DNA from: Cobetia amphilecti
GTDB taxonomy: Bacteria > Pseudomonadota > Gammaproteobacteria > Pseudomonadales > Halomonadaceae
Length of the DNA: 64,000 nt
Reading direction: 5' to 3'
NCBI RefSeq assembly: GCF_020217465.1
Contig: NZ_CP084115.1
Coordinates: forward strand, 1,550,001-1,614,000
Shown: positions 8,610-19,098 of the stretch, one piece after another
Numbering within the stretch: the stretch's first letter is position 1
Layout of the letters: every line of letters begins with the position of its first letter
The notes under the pieces: model-generated
Seen by the model: the letters and a program-made list of their open reading frames with translations, nothing else
Database searches by the model: none
Told to the model about the DNA's origin: nothing
Program-made: the position numbers and the translations under genes

Positions 8610-8676
8610 TGAAGTGGACCCCATCCTTTGGACCACCTGACGGGTCGTCTAAGCTCGGATCAGGTCATCATCGGCG

Positions 8677-9528
8677 TCAGGCCGCCTGGATCAGTGGTTG
8701 AGAGAAGTACACTTCATCAGGTGTAGCATCGTCTAGCCCTTGGTGGGGCCGCTCTGTGTTGTACCAAGCGAAGTAACGCTTCAGATCCCCTCGCAAGTGG
8801 GCGCCGCTCTCGAAAGCCTTCAGATAAACGCACTCATACTTCACACTGCGCCAGAGTCGTTCCACGAATATGTTGTCCTGATAGCATCCCTTGCCGTCCA
8901 TGCTGATCCGGACATCATGGGCTTCCAGAACTTCGGTGAACGACTGGCTGGTGAACTGACAGCCTTGATCTGTATTGAATATCTCGGGCTTTCCATAACA
9001 CGCCAAGGCTTCCTCCAAAGCATCGATACAGAAGTCCGTATCCAGGGTGTTGGAGACCCGCCAGGCCAACACGCGACGGCTGTGCCAGTCCATGATGGCC
9101 ACCAGGTACATGAACCCGCGCGCCAAAGGAATATAGGTGATATCGGTCGCCCATACCTGATTGGGGCGGTCGATGACTCGCCCCCGCAGCAAGTCAGGAT
9201 AGATCCGATGTCCTGTACCTGGCCGGCTAGTGCATGGCTTCGGATAAATAGCCTGTAGTCCCATCCCGCGCATCAATCGCTGGACGCGCTTGCGGCTCAC
9301 TGCGTGGCCCAAGCGATTGAGATAGGCTGACATCCTTCGTGAGCCATAGACCGGTGTGCGCAGATGTTCCGCGTCGATCAGACGCATTAACTCCAGATCA
9401 TAGGCCCGTAGCGCCTTGCGCTGATAGTACATCGAGGAGCGACTGATACCGAGTAGCTGGCATTGACGTCGGAGGCTGATGCCGGGCGCTTGCGGCTCGA
9501 CCATTGTCAGGCGCTGGGCCCGACTCAA
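8677..9528 (-). CDS. IS3-family transposase OrfB
   Basis: 283 aa. N-terminal LRRQCQLLGISRSSMYYQ is followed by an integrase core with the DDE residues in WATDITYIPL, FNTDQGCQFTS and DNIFVERLWRSVKYE. The C-terminal YNTERPHQGLDDATPDEVY is complete. It overlaps the stop of orfA by four bases. In this family the two are usually joined by a -1 frameshift to give the active OrfAB transposase that cuts and joins the element ends. Full length and undamaged. Confidence 0.93.
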   Translation of the reverse strand: MSRAQRLTMVEPQAPGISLRRQCQLLGISRSSMYYQRKALRAYDLELMRLIDAEHLRTPVYGSRRMSAYLNRLGHAVSRKRVQRLMRGMGLQAIYPKPCTSRPGTGHRIYPDLLRGRVIDRPNQVWATDITYIPLARGFMYLVAIMDWHSRRVLAWRVSNTLDTDFCIDALEEALACYGKPEIFNTDQGCQFTSQSFTEVLEAHDVRISMDGKGCYQDNIFVERLWRSVKYECVYLKAFESGAHLRGDLKRYFAWYNTERPHQGLDDATPDEVYFSQPLIQAA

Positions 9529-9818
9529 CGATCGAGCCTGCGTGACAAAAAATCCCGTTCCACCGTCAGCTTGCCGATCTCGCGATAGAGCGTATCGATC
9601 TCCTCCTGGGTCTTCTGGGCGGTTTTACTGGAACTTTTGCCCTCGAAGACGCCGGTGGCGTTGTCCAGCAGGTCGCGCTTCCACTGACTCACCATGGTTG
9701 GGTGGATCTCGAAGCGGGCTGCGATCTCTGACGTGGTCTGTTCCCCCTTGAGGGCAGTAAGGGCTACCTTGGCTTTGAACTCACTGCTGTACTGTCGACG
9801 TTTCCTGCTCATGATCAA
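9525..9818 (-). CDS. IS3-family transposase OrfA
   Basis: 97 aa. A helix-turn-helix (YSSEFKAKVALTALKG, then EIAARFEIHPTMVSQWKRDLL) is followed by a leucine-zipper-like C-terminal helix (EEIDTLYREIGKLTVERDFLSR), the standard IS3-group OrfA layout for end recognition and dimerisation. Two ATGs lie at the front (9818 and 9812, MIMSRKRR); the second is the common family start. It belongs with OrfB at 8677-9528. Confidence 0.9.
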   Translation of the reverse strand: MIMSRKRRQYSSEFKAKVALTALKGEQTTSEIAARFEIHPTMVSQWKRDLLDNATGVFEGKSSSKTAQKTQEEIDTLYREIGKLTVERDFLSRRLDR

Positions 9819-9840
9819 GCTCTCCTGGTCGGTATGATCA

Positions 9841-10946
<1,106 letters not shown>

Positions 10947-11202
10947 ACACTCAAAGTCAGGTGGCCAGATTCACTGTGCCACTACAGGTATAGACCTTTA
11001 CCAGAAACAATTCGCCGTCTGATAAAGGCGTAGCCGAGGTGAGTCCCTTCATGCTCCCGGCAGTCCGAAGATGCGAGATGGGGAATACCCTGCGGCGTGG
11101 ATGTCGCAAAAAGACCGGAGCGGGACGAGTGATTCAGGCGCGATGAAGCAGTGCAAGCATTTCTTCTCGTCCCGACACCTTGTCACTGGAGCTTGTGAGT
11201 CC

Positions 11203-11661
11203 TCAATAGAGATGGACTGTCTGGAAACGGGCACGCGACGCCCCTTGTGCATCCATCAGCGTCAGTGTCTTGCCTTCTATCTGCCAGCCCGACACGTCAT
11301 TGAGTGTCGCGAGGAAATCGCGTTCGAGCGTTGCTACTTCACCGGGACATGCCATTCGCGTGATGGCCAGGCGGCCGAAGCCGAGTTCTTGCGCATCATG
11401 GTGATATTCCCCCATCAGGCGATTGCAGCCGGTGGAGCCGGCTACTCGCGAGTCTTGTGTATGTAAGACGATATGGGCTTCACGCTTGCCTTCCACCACG
11501 GGTGTTGGCTGGTTGTCGAGTGTCACCAGCTTCCAATAGGTGTTCTCCAGTGGCTCGTCGACACCTTGATAATCCTCAGAGGATTGAGCGCCTGCGCAGC
11601 CGCCCAGGGTGAGTGCTGCGCTCATCACGGCGGCCCATGTCATCACTTGCGCTTGTTTCAT
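11203..11661 (-). CDS. META-domain lipoprotein
   Basis: 152 aa from ATG 11661. The signal peptide ends in a lipobox (ALTLGGC, Cys 22), so the protein is probably anchored to a membrane in the periplasm. The rest is a META/HslJ-type domain: NTYWKLVTLDN near residue 45, then GSTGCNRLMGEY and a later MACPGEVATLERDFL. These domains occur in heat-shock or stress-linked envelope proteins; the precise role is unknown. It stands alone on the minus strand just outside the IS-bounded island. Longer upstream frames lack a signal peptide and are not used. Confidence 0.8.
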   Translation of the reverse strand: MKQAQVMTWAAVMSAALTLGGCAGAQSSEDYQGVDEPLENTYWKLVTLDNQPTPVVEGKREAHIVLHTQDSRVAGSTGCNRLMGEYHHDAQELGFGRLAITRMACPGEVATLERDFLATLNDVSGWQIEGKTLTLMDAQGASRARFQTVHLY

Positions 11662-11859
11662 GCGGGTGTCTCCCTCACTAATAGGGTGTCTACGGCGATT
11701 CGGGGCTGGGCTCCGGTAGCGCTGCAAGCCCTCGCAGATAGCGTCATCGCCAGTGTGGTCAGCTGATGCGCGGTCATCGCCAGCGTGGTCATCTGAAGCG
11801 TTGTAGGCTGAGTCAGGAAGACGCGTTACGCATTCTGAAACAATCGCCAAGGAGTTGTC

Positions 11860-12855
11860 ATGCCAGCCACCCGCACGCCCTCGTCCGCCAGGGAGCGGAT
11901 ACATCTGTGGTGGGATCTGTTCATCATCGTGCTCGTGATCGCCAATCTGGCATTGCTGCTATTCGATAGTCTCTTCCTGATTCCCCCGCTGAACACGGCC
12001 TTCGAGGCCGTGACACCCGGGTTGCATGCGGCCTATGAGCAGAATATCCACGCCAATTTCCTCTCTATCGACCTGGCATTCGTCGCCGTCTTCCTGCTCG
12101 ATGTGCTGGCGGGGTGGGCAGTGGCCATTGCGGAGCGGCGCTACCACCGCTGGTTCTTCTATCCCTTCGTGCACTGGTACGACGTGCTGGGGTGTATCCC
12201 GCTGAGCGGCTTCCGCCTGTTGCGTGTGTTGCGTGTGATCTCGCTGTTGTTCCGCCTGCAACGTCTCGGCTTGATCGATGTTCGCCGCTGGTACCTCTAC
12301 GGGGTGGCGGCCAAGTATCTCGATATTCTGCTGGAGGAGCTGACGGACCGTATCTCCCTGCGCATGCTCGATAACGTCCAGCAGCAGTTGCGCGACAGCG
12401 ATGACCTCTCATCTTCGGTGATCGAGCGTGTCGTGGAGCCTCGCAAGCAGGCCTTGATCCGTGAAATTACCCAGCGCCTCGAGACCATGGCGGGGGATGT
12501 CTATACCCAGAATCGCGACGATACCCTGCGCTATGTGCGGGGCCTGGTCAGTCGCACCCTCGCCGAGAGTCCGGAGCTTCAGCGTGTCTCGCGCCTGCCC
12601 ATGGGCACCCAGCTTACGAAAGGGCTGGAAAGCTCGCTGTCGGATCTGGCCTGCCATCTCGTCGATGAAGCGCTGGTCGGCCTGCGTTCCAAGGAGTTCT
12701 CGGCGCTGGTGGGGCACCTGGCAGAGAGTGGTTTCGATGCTTGGTCGCGCACTGACCCGAGGACGGAGCAGATCACCGAGCAGGTGCTGATCGACATGCT
12801 GGATCTGCTCAAGGAGCGGATCGCCGTGAAGAGTTGGCAGAAGAAATACGAGTGA
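11860..12855 (+). CDS. Ion-channel-like conserved membrane protein
   Basis: 331 aa. The N-terminal half holds about four hydrophobic segments (WWDLFIIVLVIANLALLLFD; DLAFVAVFLLDVLAGWAVAI; a WYDVLGCIPL element; LLRVLRVISLLFRLQR). The fourth has regularly spaced arginines like a voltage-sensor S4, as in the ion-transport superfamily. No pore helix or selectivity filter is evident, so channel activity is unproven. The C-terminal half is a long soluble, mainly helical domain. The ATG at 11860 has an AAGGAG site. Single gene, no operon partner seen. Confidence 0.65.
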   Translation: MPATRTPSSARERIHLWWDLFIIVLVIANLALLLFDSLFLIPPLNTAFEAVTPGLHAAYEQNIHANFLSIDLAFVAVFLLDVLAGWAVAIAERRYHRWFFYPFVHWYDVLGCIPLSGFRLLRVLRVISLLFRLQRLGLIDVRRWYLYGVAAKYLDILLEELTDRISLRMLDNVQQQLRDSDDLSSSVIERVVEPRKQALIREITQRLETMAGDVYTQNRDDTLRYVRGLVSRTLAESPELQRVSRLPMGTQLTKGLESSLSDLACHLVDEALVGLRSKEFSALVGHLAESGFDAWSRTDPRTEQITEQVLIDMLDLLKERIAVKSWQKKYE

Positions 12856-13069
12856 CGTGATGCACCAGCGTCATCCTGATAGGTAACTCGCGGCGTTCGG
12901 GATGAGATGGGGCGAGGTTTGGCGCACGGGAATGTGTTTGCGAGAATGCTGATACATTCATCCCACGCCGAGAGTCTGTGAGCCGCGAGTGTCGTCGCGC
13001 AGCGATAGCGCGGCCTGATGACACATCAGCGTCTCGCCAGCGTGGGAGCCGCGACAGGAGGTCAGTGTC

Positions 13070-14013
13070 ATGGCGAATCCAACACGCACTGAGGTAGCCG
13101 AGTCAGCACCGGGCGTTCCGTTCGACCCGGCACAGGTGGCTGTCATCCAGCAATTCGGCGGCAGCATCACACCGCTGGAGCCGATAGGCGCCGAGGTGAG
13201 GGGAATCGATCTGTCCGCTCAGGACGCGCCGCCCGCGCCAGTTGCTGGTGGGGCGGCAAGGAGCTGCACAGTACCCATGGGATGCATCCGGCCACGCCCG
13301 ATGGCAACCGGCACATCTTCCGGCTGTCGAACGATCGCCGTCACGGCATTCCCGGCGTCGGGCCGCAGTGGCATAACGACGGCAGCTTCAATACCGATAC
13401 GTTCTCGCACTCCGGCTACCACATCATCCGCCCGGCCGAGAACGGCGGCGGTACCTGCTTTGCTCATCAGGGCGCGGCCCATGACGCCTTGTCTGCCGAG
13501 CGTCAGGCCTTCTGGCGCCGTCTTGCTTCGGTGAATTCCTCCTCCGGGGCCGTACATCCCGTGGTACACGAGCACCCCATCACCGGTCGCAAGTGCATCT
13601 GGCTTCATCTGGGCATGACCGGCGCAGTGATCGAGAAGCTACCCGATCAGGATGCCTTCCGGCTGCTGACCGCCGAAGAGCTGACGCAGCTCTGCCGTGA
13701 GTACAACGCCATCCTGAATGCCGGCTTCACCGAGGGTTACGCCCTCGACTTCGAGTACCAGGAAAACGACTGCGTGTTCATCGATAACCTGGCGGTCGCT
13801 CATAGGGCCGCGCCCGGCGCGCACTTGCCGGCACAGGAGCAAGGCTTGCGGATCATGCATCGCAGTACCGTGCGTGGCACTCAGGATCTGGCACCTGGCT
13901 TCGGACTGCCGCTGCAGGTGGATATCCATGGCCCCAGCCCGCTGGAGAATGGTGTATGGCAGGGCGGCGGTATCGGCTTTCGTTGGGAAGAGAATATTCC
14001 GATGCAGAACTGA
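13070..14013 (+). pseudogene. TauD/TfdA-family dioxygenase, internal deletion and frameshift
   Basis: A 2-oxoglutarate/Fe(II)-dependent dioxygenase gene with a strong AGGAGG start site at 13070. The first frame encodes the family N-terminus (FGGSITPLEPIGAEVRGIDL) up to APPAPV, then is out of frame. The second frame resumes at about 13240 with WWGGKELHSTHGMHPATPDG. From comparison with family architecture, a few tens of residues and the frame are lost between them. The iron ligands remain in the second part (WHNDGSF and RIMHRSTVRG). A residual protein from ATG 13282 (243 aa) is possible but would lack the N-terminal strand. Most likely inactive. Confidence 0.75.
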
Positions 14014-14284
14014 GGCTGGCGCGCTCAGGTAAGACACTTGCAGCGGGACGTGCGTTACAGCGAAGTGAAGGCTAGGGCAGATCAGGGGTAGATCAAGGTG
14101 CAGACCTAGTTTCAGAGGAAAGACCAGAGTCCGTGAAGAGTTGGCATTAGCAACACGAGTGATAGGGTGGGGATATCACCCCGACCAAGCGCTGATGGGG
14201 CTGGGGAGGCACGTCAGCCGTGCTGGCCAAGAGCCTGTCCGATCACGTTTCAGGGAGAGAACCAGACTCGTAAAGGAAGCCATC

Positions 14285-15604
14285 ATGTCATCTGCCCATG
14301 ACACCGTCATCGAAAGACCCGATAGCCTGCATGCCAAGGAGTGGCTACGCGCGTACCAGCGGGTACGCGCCGCCACCGAGGCGATCTGTGCGCCGCTGCA
14401 TAAGGAAGACTACATGGTGCAGAGCATGGCAGATGTCAGCCCGCCCAAGTGGCACATCGCCCATGTCACCTGGTTCTTCGAAGCCTTCATCCTGAAGCCG
14501 TTTCAGCCGGACTATCAGACGCTCGACCCCGCCTACGATCACCTCTTCAACTCCTACTACGAGACCCATGGCGTACCGTTCCCGCGCGCCGAGCGTGGCA
14601 CGATCTCGCGCCCGACCGTCGACGATGTCTATCGCTATCGCGCGCACGTCGATCAGGCCATGCAAGCGCTGCTTGAGAATCCGCCACGGGAACATCTGCC
14701 CGAGATTCTTCGCCGCTTGGAGCTGGGGCTGCCGCATGAGCAGCAGCATCAGGAGCTGCTGTTGATGGACATCAAGCACATTCTGGCGCAGAACCCACTG
14801 TGTCCGGCCTATCGGGATGATCTGACTCCGGGATTGGCACCAGCCCCTGCGCAGGAGGTGCCGTCGCTTGGATGGCTGGCCTATCCAGCCGGGGTTCGCG
14901 AGATCGGCCATGATGCAGCCGAAGGTGGCTTCGCCTACGACAACGAGATGGGCCGACACCGTCAGTTCGTCGAAGCGTTCGAGATGGCCGACCGTCCGGT
15001 GACCAACGGCGAGTTTCTCGCCTTTATGCAGGACGGCGGATACGCCACCCCCGAGCACTGGCTGGCGGATGGCTGGGCGACGGTCAAGGCGGAAGGCTGG
15101 CCGGCGCCGCTTTATTGGGTCGAGCGCGACGGCGTCTGGCATCACTACACGCTAGGTGGCCTGGTGCCGGTGGATCTGAATGCGCCGGTCTGCCATGTCA
15201 GCTTCTTCGAGGCCGATGCCTACGCCCAGTGGGCGGGCGCGCGCCTGCCCACCGAGGCCGAGTGGGAGACAGTCGGTCAGGATGTCCCTCTCTCTGGTAA
15301 CTTCGTCGATCAGGATTATCTACAGCCAGTCGCGGCCGCGAGCTCCGAAGGCATGCCGAGTCAGATGTTCGGCGATGTCTGGGAGTGGACGGGCAGTGCC
15401 TATCGCCCGTATCCGGGCTTTCGCAAACTGCCGGGCAGCCTGGGGGAGTACAACGGCAAGTTCATGTCCGGTCAGATGGTGCTCCGTGGGGGTTGCTGCG
15501 CCACGTCTGCCGATCATATCCGCGCGACCTATCGCAACTTCTTCCCGCCCGAGGCGCGCTGGGCGTTCTCCGGCTTTCGGCTCGCCAGGGACGGTGGGGT
15601 CTGA
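14285..15604 (+). CDS. egtB: EgtB-type sulfoxide synthase (ergothioneine pathway)
   Basis: 439 aa from ATG 14285, chosen for its AAGGAAG site; a longer frame to 14141 has none. The N-terminal DinB-like domain carries the iron-binding histidines: H57 in KWHIAHVTWFFE, and H151/H155 in LPHEQQHQELLL. The C-terminal formylglycine-generating-enzyme-like domain ends GGCCATSADHIRATYRNFF. EgtB joins cysteine or gamma-glutamylcysteine to hercynine with O2, making the ergothioneine sulfoxide precursor. The usual partner egtD (histidine trimethyltransferase) is not in the window, so the substrate source is open. DUF427 follows 90 bases downstream. Confidence 0.85.
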   Translation: MSSAHDTVIERPDSLHAKEWLRAYQRVRAATEAICAPLHKEDYMVQSMADVSPPKWHIAHVTWFFEAFILKPFQPDYQTLDPAYDHLFNSYYETHGVPFPRAERGTISRPTVDDVYRYRAHVDQAMQALLENPPREHLPEILRRLELGLPHEQQHQELLLMDIKHILAQNPLCPAYRDDLTPGLAPAPAQEVPSLGWLAYPAGVREIGHDAAEGGFAYDNEMGRHRQFVEAFEMADRPVTNGEFLAFMQDGGYATPEHWLADGWATVKAEGWPAPLYWVERDGVWHHYTLGGLVPVDLNAPVCHVSFFEADAYAQWAGARLPTEAEWETVGQDVPLSGNFVDQDYLQPVAAASSEGMPSQMFGDVWEWTGSAYRPYPGFRKLPGSLGEYNGKFMSGQMVLRGGCCATSADHIRATYRNFFPPEARWAFSGFRLARDGGV

Positions 15605-15694
15605 GGGTCTGACTCTTTCAGAACGCGCCTCAAGGCACTTTCATCTGCCGCTTTCATCTGCCGCTTTCACCCGCCAACCCGTAAAGGAGTCTTC

Positions 15695-16036
15695 ATGGCC
15701 GACCACCTCGAACCGCGTATCACGCTGCACCCGCTATCCTCGCGGGTGCGAATCCTGGTCGGTGAGACGGTGATCGCTGACACTGGCAACGCGCTGGAAT
15801 TGCGCGAGAAGGGCTATCCGCCGAGGCTCTACTTGCCGCGCGCCGATGTGGCGATGGCGGAGCTCTCGGTTTCTCACACCGTCACTCATTGTCCGTTCAA
15901 GGGCGACAGTACCTATTACTCGCTGCCGGATCTTCCTGATATCGCCTGGAGTTACGATCACCCCATCGAGGAGGTGCAGGCGATCGCCGGGCGGCTGGCG
16001 TTCGATACCGACAAGGTCATGTTGGAGGTGGAGTGA
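15695..16036 (+). CDS. DUF427 protein
   Basis: 113 aa with the DUF427 pattern: VRILVGETVIADTGNALEL, LYLPRADVAM, then THCPFKGDSTYYSL and AWSYDHP. This is a small beta-rich single-domain family of unknown biochemical function. The ATG at 15695 has AAAGGAG seven bases upstream. It follows egtB closely on the same strand and is probably co-transcribed with it; a 12-bp hairpin downstream (16168-16202) may end the transcript. Confidence 0.85.
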   Translation: MADHLEPRITLHPLSSRVRILVGETVIADTGNALELREKGYPPRLYLPRADVAMAELSVSHTVTHCPFKGDSTYYSLPDLPDIAWSYDHPIEEVQAIAGRLAFDTDKVMLEVE

Positions 16037-16167
16037 TTCAGACGAACGGCTCGTCGCCAACCTGATTCTCTCGTCGATGCACAACGCTCCGTCGTGCTCT
16101 GCTTCAGAGATAAACCGATAGAGAACAGTAGCTTGGCGTTCGCCAGATGGTTAGAATCCTGCAGTTT

Positions 16168-16202
16168 GCTGCACCGCGCTCCTCCATCGGGCGCGGTGCA
16201 GC
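16168..16202. terminator. Hairpin between DUF427 and NERD genes
   Basis: A perfect 12-bp stem (GCTGCACCGCGC pairing with GCGCGGTGCAGC) with an 11-base loop, 130 bases after the DUF427 stop. It lacks a run of T, so it is either a weak intrinsic terminator or another RNA structure. Confidence 0.5.
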
Positions 16203-16288
16203 ATTACCTTTCCCTTATCAAGGCTCAGTACTCCGGTTGGACGAATCACCTCGCTTGATTCCTTTCCGTACAGGCTGCACCAGGAGTC

Positions 16289-17062
16289 ATGACAGTGGTT
16301 GTCCCTTCGAACATCGCGCCGGTGATGAGTGTACTGCTATGCCTCGTGCTGGCCTCCTGCGTCAGTCGTTATCTCAAGTCTCCCCGCATGAAAGGTCGCA
16401 TTGGCGAGTGGCGAGTGCGCTGGATGGCGCGTCGACTCGGCAAGCAGGGCTATCGGGCCTTGCACAATGTCACCCTCAAGACCGAGAGCGGCACCACCCA
16501 GATCGATCATGTGCTGCTGTCGCGTTTCGGCTGCTTCGTGTTGGAAACCAAGAACATGAAAGGCTGGATCTTCGGCAGTGAGCACGAGGCGAACTGGACC
16601 CAGCAGTTTCCTCGACAGTCGTTCAGCTTCCAGAACCCGCTACGTCAGAACTACAAGCATCTCAAGGCACTGGAGACGACGCTTGGCGTGACTCCCGAGC
16701 ATCTGCATTCGGTGATCGTCTTCGTCGGCAACGCCAGGCTCAAGGGTGAGATGCCAGCCAACGTGACGCGCGGTACTGACTTCGTTTCCTTCGTACAGTC
16801 GTTCAAGGCCCCCATCTTCAGCGAGGCGCAGGTCGAGGCCATGCATGAGGCGCTGCTGACGGGGCGGCTGGCGCCGACTCGGGCGACGCAGCGTGCTCAT
16901 GTGCAGCATCTCAAGCAGCGCAATGATCCACAGGCGAGACGTGAATGCCCGAAATGCGGTAGCCGTATGGTGCTGCGTACTGCCAAAGCAGGTGTACGTG
17001 AGGGCCAGCAGTTCTGGGGATGCTCGGCCTATCCGGAGTGTCGCGCGACACAGGCGGTGTGA
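16289..17062 (+). CDS. NERD-domain protein with C4 zinc ribbon
   Basis: 257 aa. An N-terminal membrane helix (about 12-30) leads into a NERD nuclease-related domain (about 35-150) with GRIGEWRVRW, TQIDHVLLSRFGCFVLETKN and the following KGWIFG. A topoisomerase-type C4 zinc ribbon sits at the C-terminus (ECPKCGSRMVLRTAKAG, then FWGCSAYPECRAT). NERD domains share the restriction-endonuclease-like fold (D, then ExK: here IDH and ETK), so DNA processing is a reasonable inference. The start at 16289 has AGGAG only two bases away; ATG 16325 is the alternative. Confidence 0.8.
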   Translation: MTVVVPSNIAPVMSVLLCLVLASCVSRYLKSPRMKGRIGEWRVRWMARRLGKQGYRALHNVTLKTESGTTQIDHVLLSRFGCFVLETKNMKGWIFGSEHEANWTQQFPRQSFSFQNPLRQNYKHLKALETTLGVTPEHLHSVIVFVGNARLKGEMPANVTRGTDFVSFVQSFKAPIFSEAQVEAMHEALLTGRLAPTRATQRAHVQHLKQRNDPQARRECPKCGSRMVLRTAKAGVREGQQFWGCSAYPECRATQAV

Positions 17063-17121
17063 TGACTGCCTTCACGGCCCCGAACGAGGCAACATCCAAA
17101 CTTGAATTTCGCTGACAGGCA

Positions 17122-18414
17122 CTACCATCGCTCGGCACGGCGGCACTGCTTTTGAATGTGTTGACGTTGCTGCTGCAACCTCGTCCAGCCTTTGCCTTCG
17201 AGACCGGCTTGCTGTAGCTGCTCCTTGAGTATGACTGAGTCGGATAGATCAGCGAGCATGGTAACCATCTGTTGAATTTGGCGCTTCACAAACGGATAAC
17301 TGAATCGGCACTCCTCCGAAAAGGCCTGCCAATCGCGCGGTAGCAGCTGCATCGAATTGAACTCCCCGCCGAGGGAGAAGGCCATGTCTGAATCGTAACC
17401 GAGCACTATGGTGCCAACGAGGTCATAGGCTGGGGCGATCTGCCAACGACCTCGGGAGTCCTGTAACAAGGACACGTTCTTGGCATGGCCGTCACTGTTG
17501 CCAACCAGCACATTGAATATTTGCCAGCGAAGCAGCTGCTGAATGGATGCCGCTGAGGGTCGGCAGGCTTCGCGGACTGTTTGCACGATCTCTCCGAAAC
17601 GTGGCCCACCGTAAGCCTGGTATTTCTGATTCCGCGACACGCCCATGGCCTGACACAGATCCTCCTGATGCAAACGCTCGACGTGTCCGCTTTCAATACC
17701 CAAGCGGTCGTAGCGTTCGACCATCAAGTAAGGATGTCGGCCGGCATAGACCATCGTGGTCCTCGGGCAGGCTATTCCCCCCAAGCGTGCCAGATTGTTC
17801 AGATACAGCTCATTCAGAATGACTTGCTCACGCCCTTCGACGGCGAATTTCAAAATATGGGTAGAGGGTTCGATTCCGATAGGTAAGTAGAGTGTATCGT
17901 TCCACAGTCGCACAGGGATCTTGTCCTGCGCGCCGGCCAGCGAAAGACGAGGGCGTTTGGCCAGAGCTCCTTCATTCATCAGGGCATACCGCTCGCGAGC
18001 ACCTGCCCATTGCGCAAGTCGATCGAGCGGCAACTCGCGGTAGTTGTCATCGAGGGATGACGGTAGGGTTCTTGACGGCGGCATGTGATCGCTCGGAAGG
18101 ATCGTCAGCGCACCAGCACAATCGCCGCCGATGGTCGCCAGTAGCGAGAAGTCGTCGTCTGGTATACCCAGGCGCTTGATCAGCGCCGCCCGGGCTTGCT
18201 CTTCAGGCAGCAAATTTGCGAACCAGTGATGCGCCAGAAGGTCTTGGGGCTGCCAAGCCTTTTGGCTTAGAGGCAAGCTGTACGAAATGGCATGCCCGTT
18301 CTGTCGCCAGGTATCGTTGTATTCGAAGCCCATCAGTCGGCCATCCGTGCCGCGCCACAACGTCCCTACATGCTGCGTGTCGCGCCATACGTTCAACGAA
18401 TCCGGCAATATCAT
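17122..18414 (-). CDS. hipA: HipA-family serine/threonine kinase toxin
   Basis: 430 aa, full length for HipA. The phosphate-binding loop SLAGAQDKIPV (near residue 165) contains the autophosphorylated Ser position of E. coli HipA. The catalytic loop GNSDGHAKNVSLL and metal-binding APAYDL follow at about 305-335. E. coli HipA phosphorylates glutamyl-tRNA synthetase and stops growth; the same target is inferred here. The ATG overlaps the hipB stop (ATGA), so toxin and antitoxin are coupled. It lies between the NERD gene and the recombinase island, and may be cargo of the latter. Confidence 0.9.
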   Translation of the reverse strand: MILPDSLNVWRDTQHVGTLWRGTDGRLMGFEYNDTWRQNGHAISYSLPLSQKAWQPQDLLAHHWFANLLPEEQARAALIKRLGIPDDDFSLLATIGGDCAGALTILPSDHMPPSRTLPSSLDDNYRELPLDRLAQWAGARERYALMNEGALAKRPRLSLAGAQDKIPVRLWNDTLYLPIGIEPSTHILKFAVEGREQVILNELYLNNLARLGGIACPRTTMVYAGRHPYLMVERYDRLGIESGHVERLHQEDLCQAMGVSRNQKYQAYGGPRFGEIVQTVREACRPSAASIQQLLRWQIFNVLVGNSDGHAKNVSLLQDSRGRWQIAPAYDLVGTIVLGYDSDMAFSLGGEFNSMQLLPRDWQAFSEECRFSYPFVKRQIQQMVTMLADLSDSVILKEQLQQAGLEGKGWTRLQQQRQHIQKQCRRAERW

Positions 18415-18653
18415 GATTCGGATCCCTCCGGTGGAACAGCGGACAGCTCGATGCCTAGCGTATCAAGTACGATCAATATGCGACCCAACCCGCAGCTGTC
18501 ACGGCCGTTTTCCAACTCACTCAGAAAGCGAATGCTCAACCCGCAAAGACCTGCGAGGGTTTCAAGATTTAGCCCTTGCTGCTTGCGAGCGCGGCGAATC
18601 AACTTGCCAAGCGTTGCGGCATCATGAATGGGAACTGCTTGCGATAGGGGCAT
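18411..18653 (-). CDS. hipB: HipB-type antitoxin and autorepressor
   Basis: 80 aa from ATG 18653; a longer frame to 18695 is possible. It is an XRE-type helix-turn-helix (TLGKLIRRARKQQGLNLETLAGLCGLSIRFLSELENGRDSCGL in outline, recognition helix around SIRFLSELENG). HipB neutralises HipA and represses the operon by binding operator palindromes. Three such palindromes stand just upstream (18712-18828), which supports autorepression. The stop overlaps the hipA start by four bases. Confidence 0.88.
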   Translation of the reverse strand: MPLSQAVPIHDAATLGKLIRRARKQQGLNLETLAGLCGLSIRFLSELENGRDSCGLGRILIVLDTLGIELSAVPPEGSES

Positions 18654-18711
18654 GCTAAGACCTTTCACGATAAGAAAGCGGGTTGTTGTAAACAATTTAG
18701 TATACTTAAAA

Positions 18712-18828
18712 ATTTCCCTATAGGGATAATTGGGTGGATATACTGGAGTAGTCCTGAATTTTTCCCTATAGGGAAAATAGTTGGTGTGCGGGTTGCAAGT
18801 GCTGCAATTTTTCCCTTTCAGGACAATT
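18712..18828. promoter_or_regulatory. Three hipBA operator palindromes
   Basis: Site 1 (18715-18726) is TCCCTATAGGGA; site 2 (18760-18777) is an 18-bp perfect palindrome TTTTCCCTATAGGGAAAA; site 3 (18807-18828) is a degenerate copy centred on TCCCTTTCAGGA. Their centres are about 48 and 49 bp apart, and site 1 lies 62 bases upstream of hipB. E. coli HipB uses TATCC-N8-GGATA operators in similar series, so these are most likely HipB sites around the promoter. Confidence 0.8.
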
Positions 18829-19098
18829 TGGGGCGATCAGTCTGTCAAAGTGTCAAGGAGATCATCGCACCACGCATGAACTGCTAATGCTCCATCCGTG
18901 TGTACAGGCTCGGACAGCCTACTGTACCTCCTGACTCATCCTGGTTGCCGAGCGTGAGATGGCGCAGGTGGACTCTGAGTGCAACACCGCAAGTGATGGA
19001 GGGTGATACATCGGGGTTGGGCTATCTCTAGCCCGTCGACCACCTGCGCTTCGGCTTCGATAGGCGACAGCCAGTATGCGAGTATGCGATCTTCGCCT

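Noticed and set aside
18900-18927. Inverted repeat around gtacaggct/agcctactgtac as a possible att core
   Set aside because: Imperfect, and I found no second copy at the other side of the recombinase region, so an attachment site cannot be claimed.
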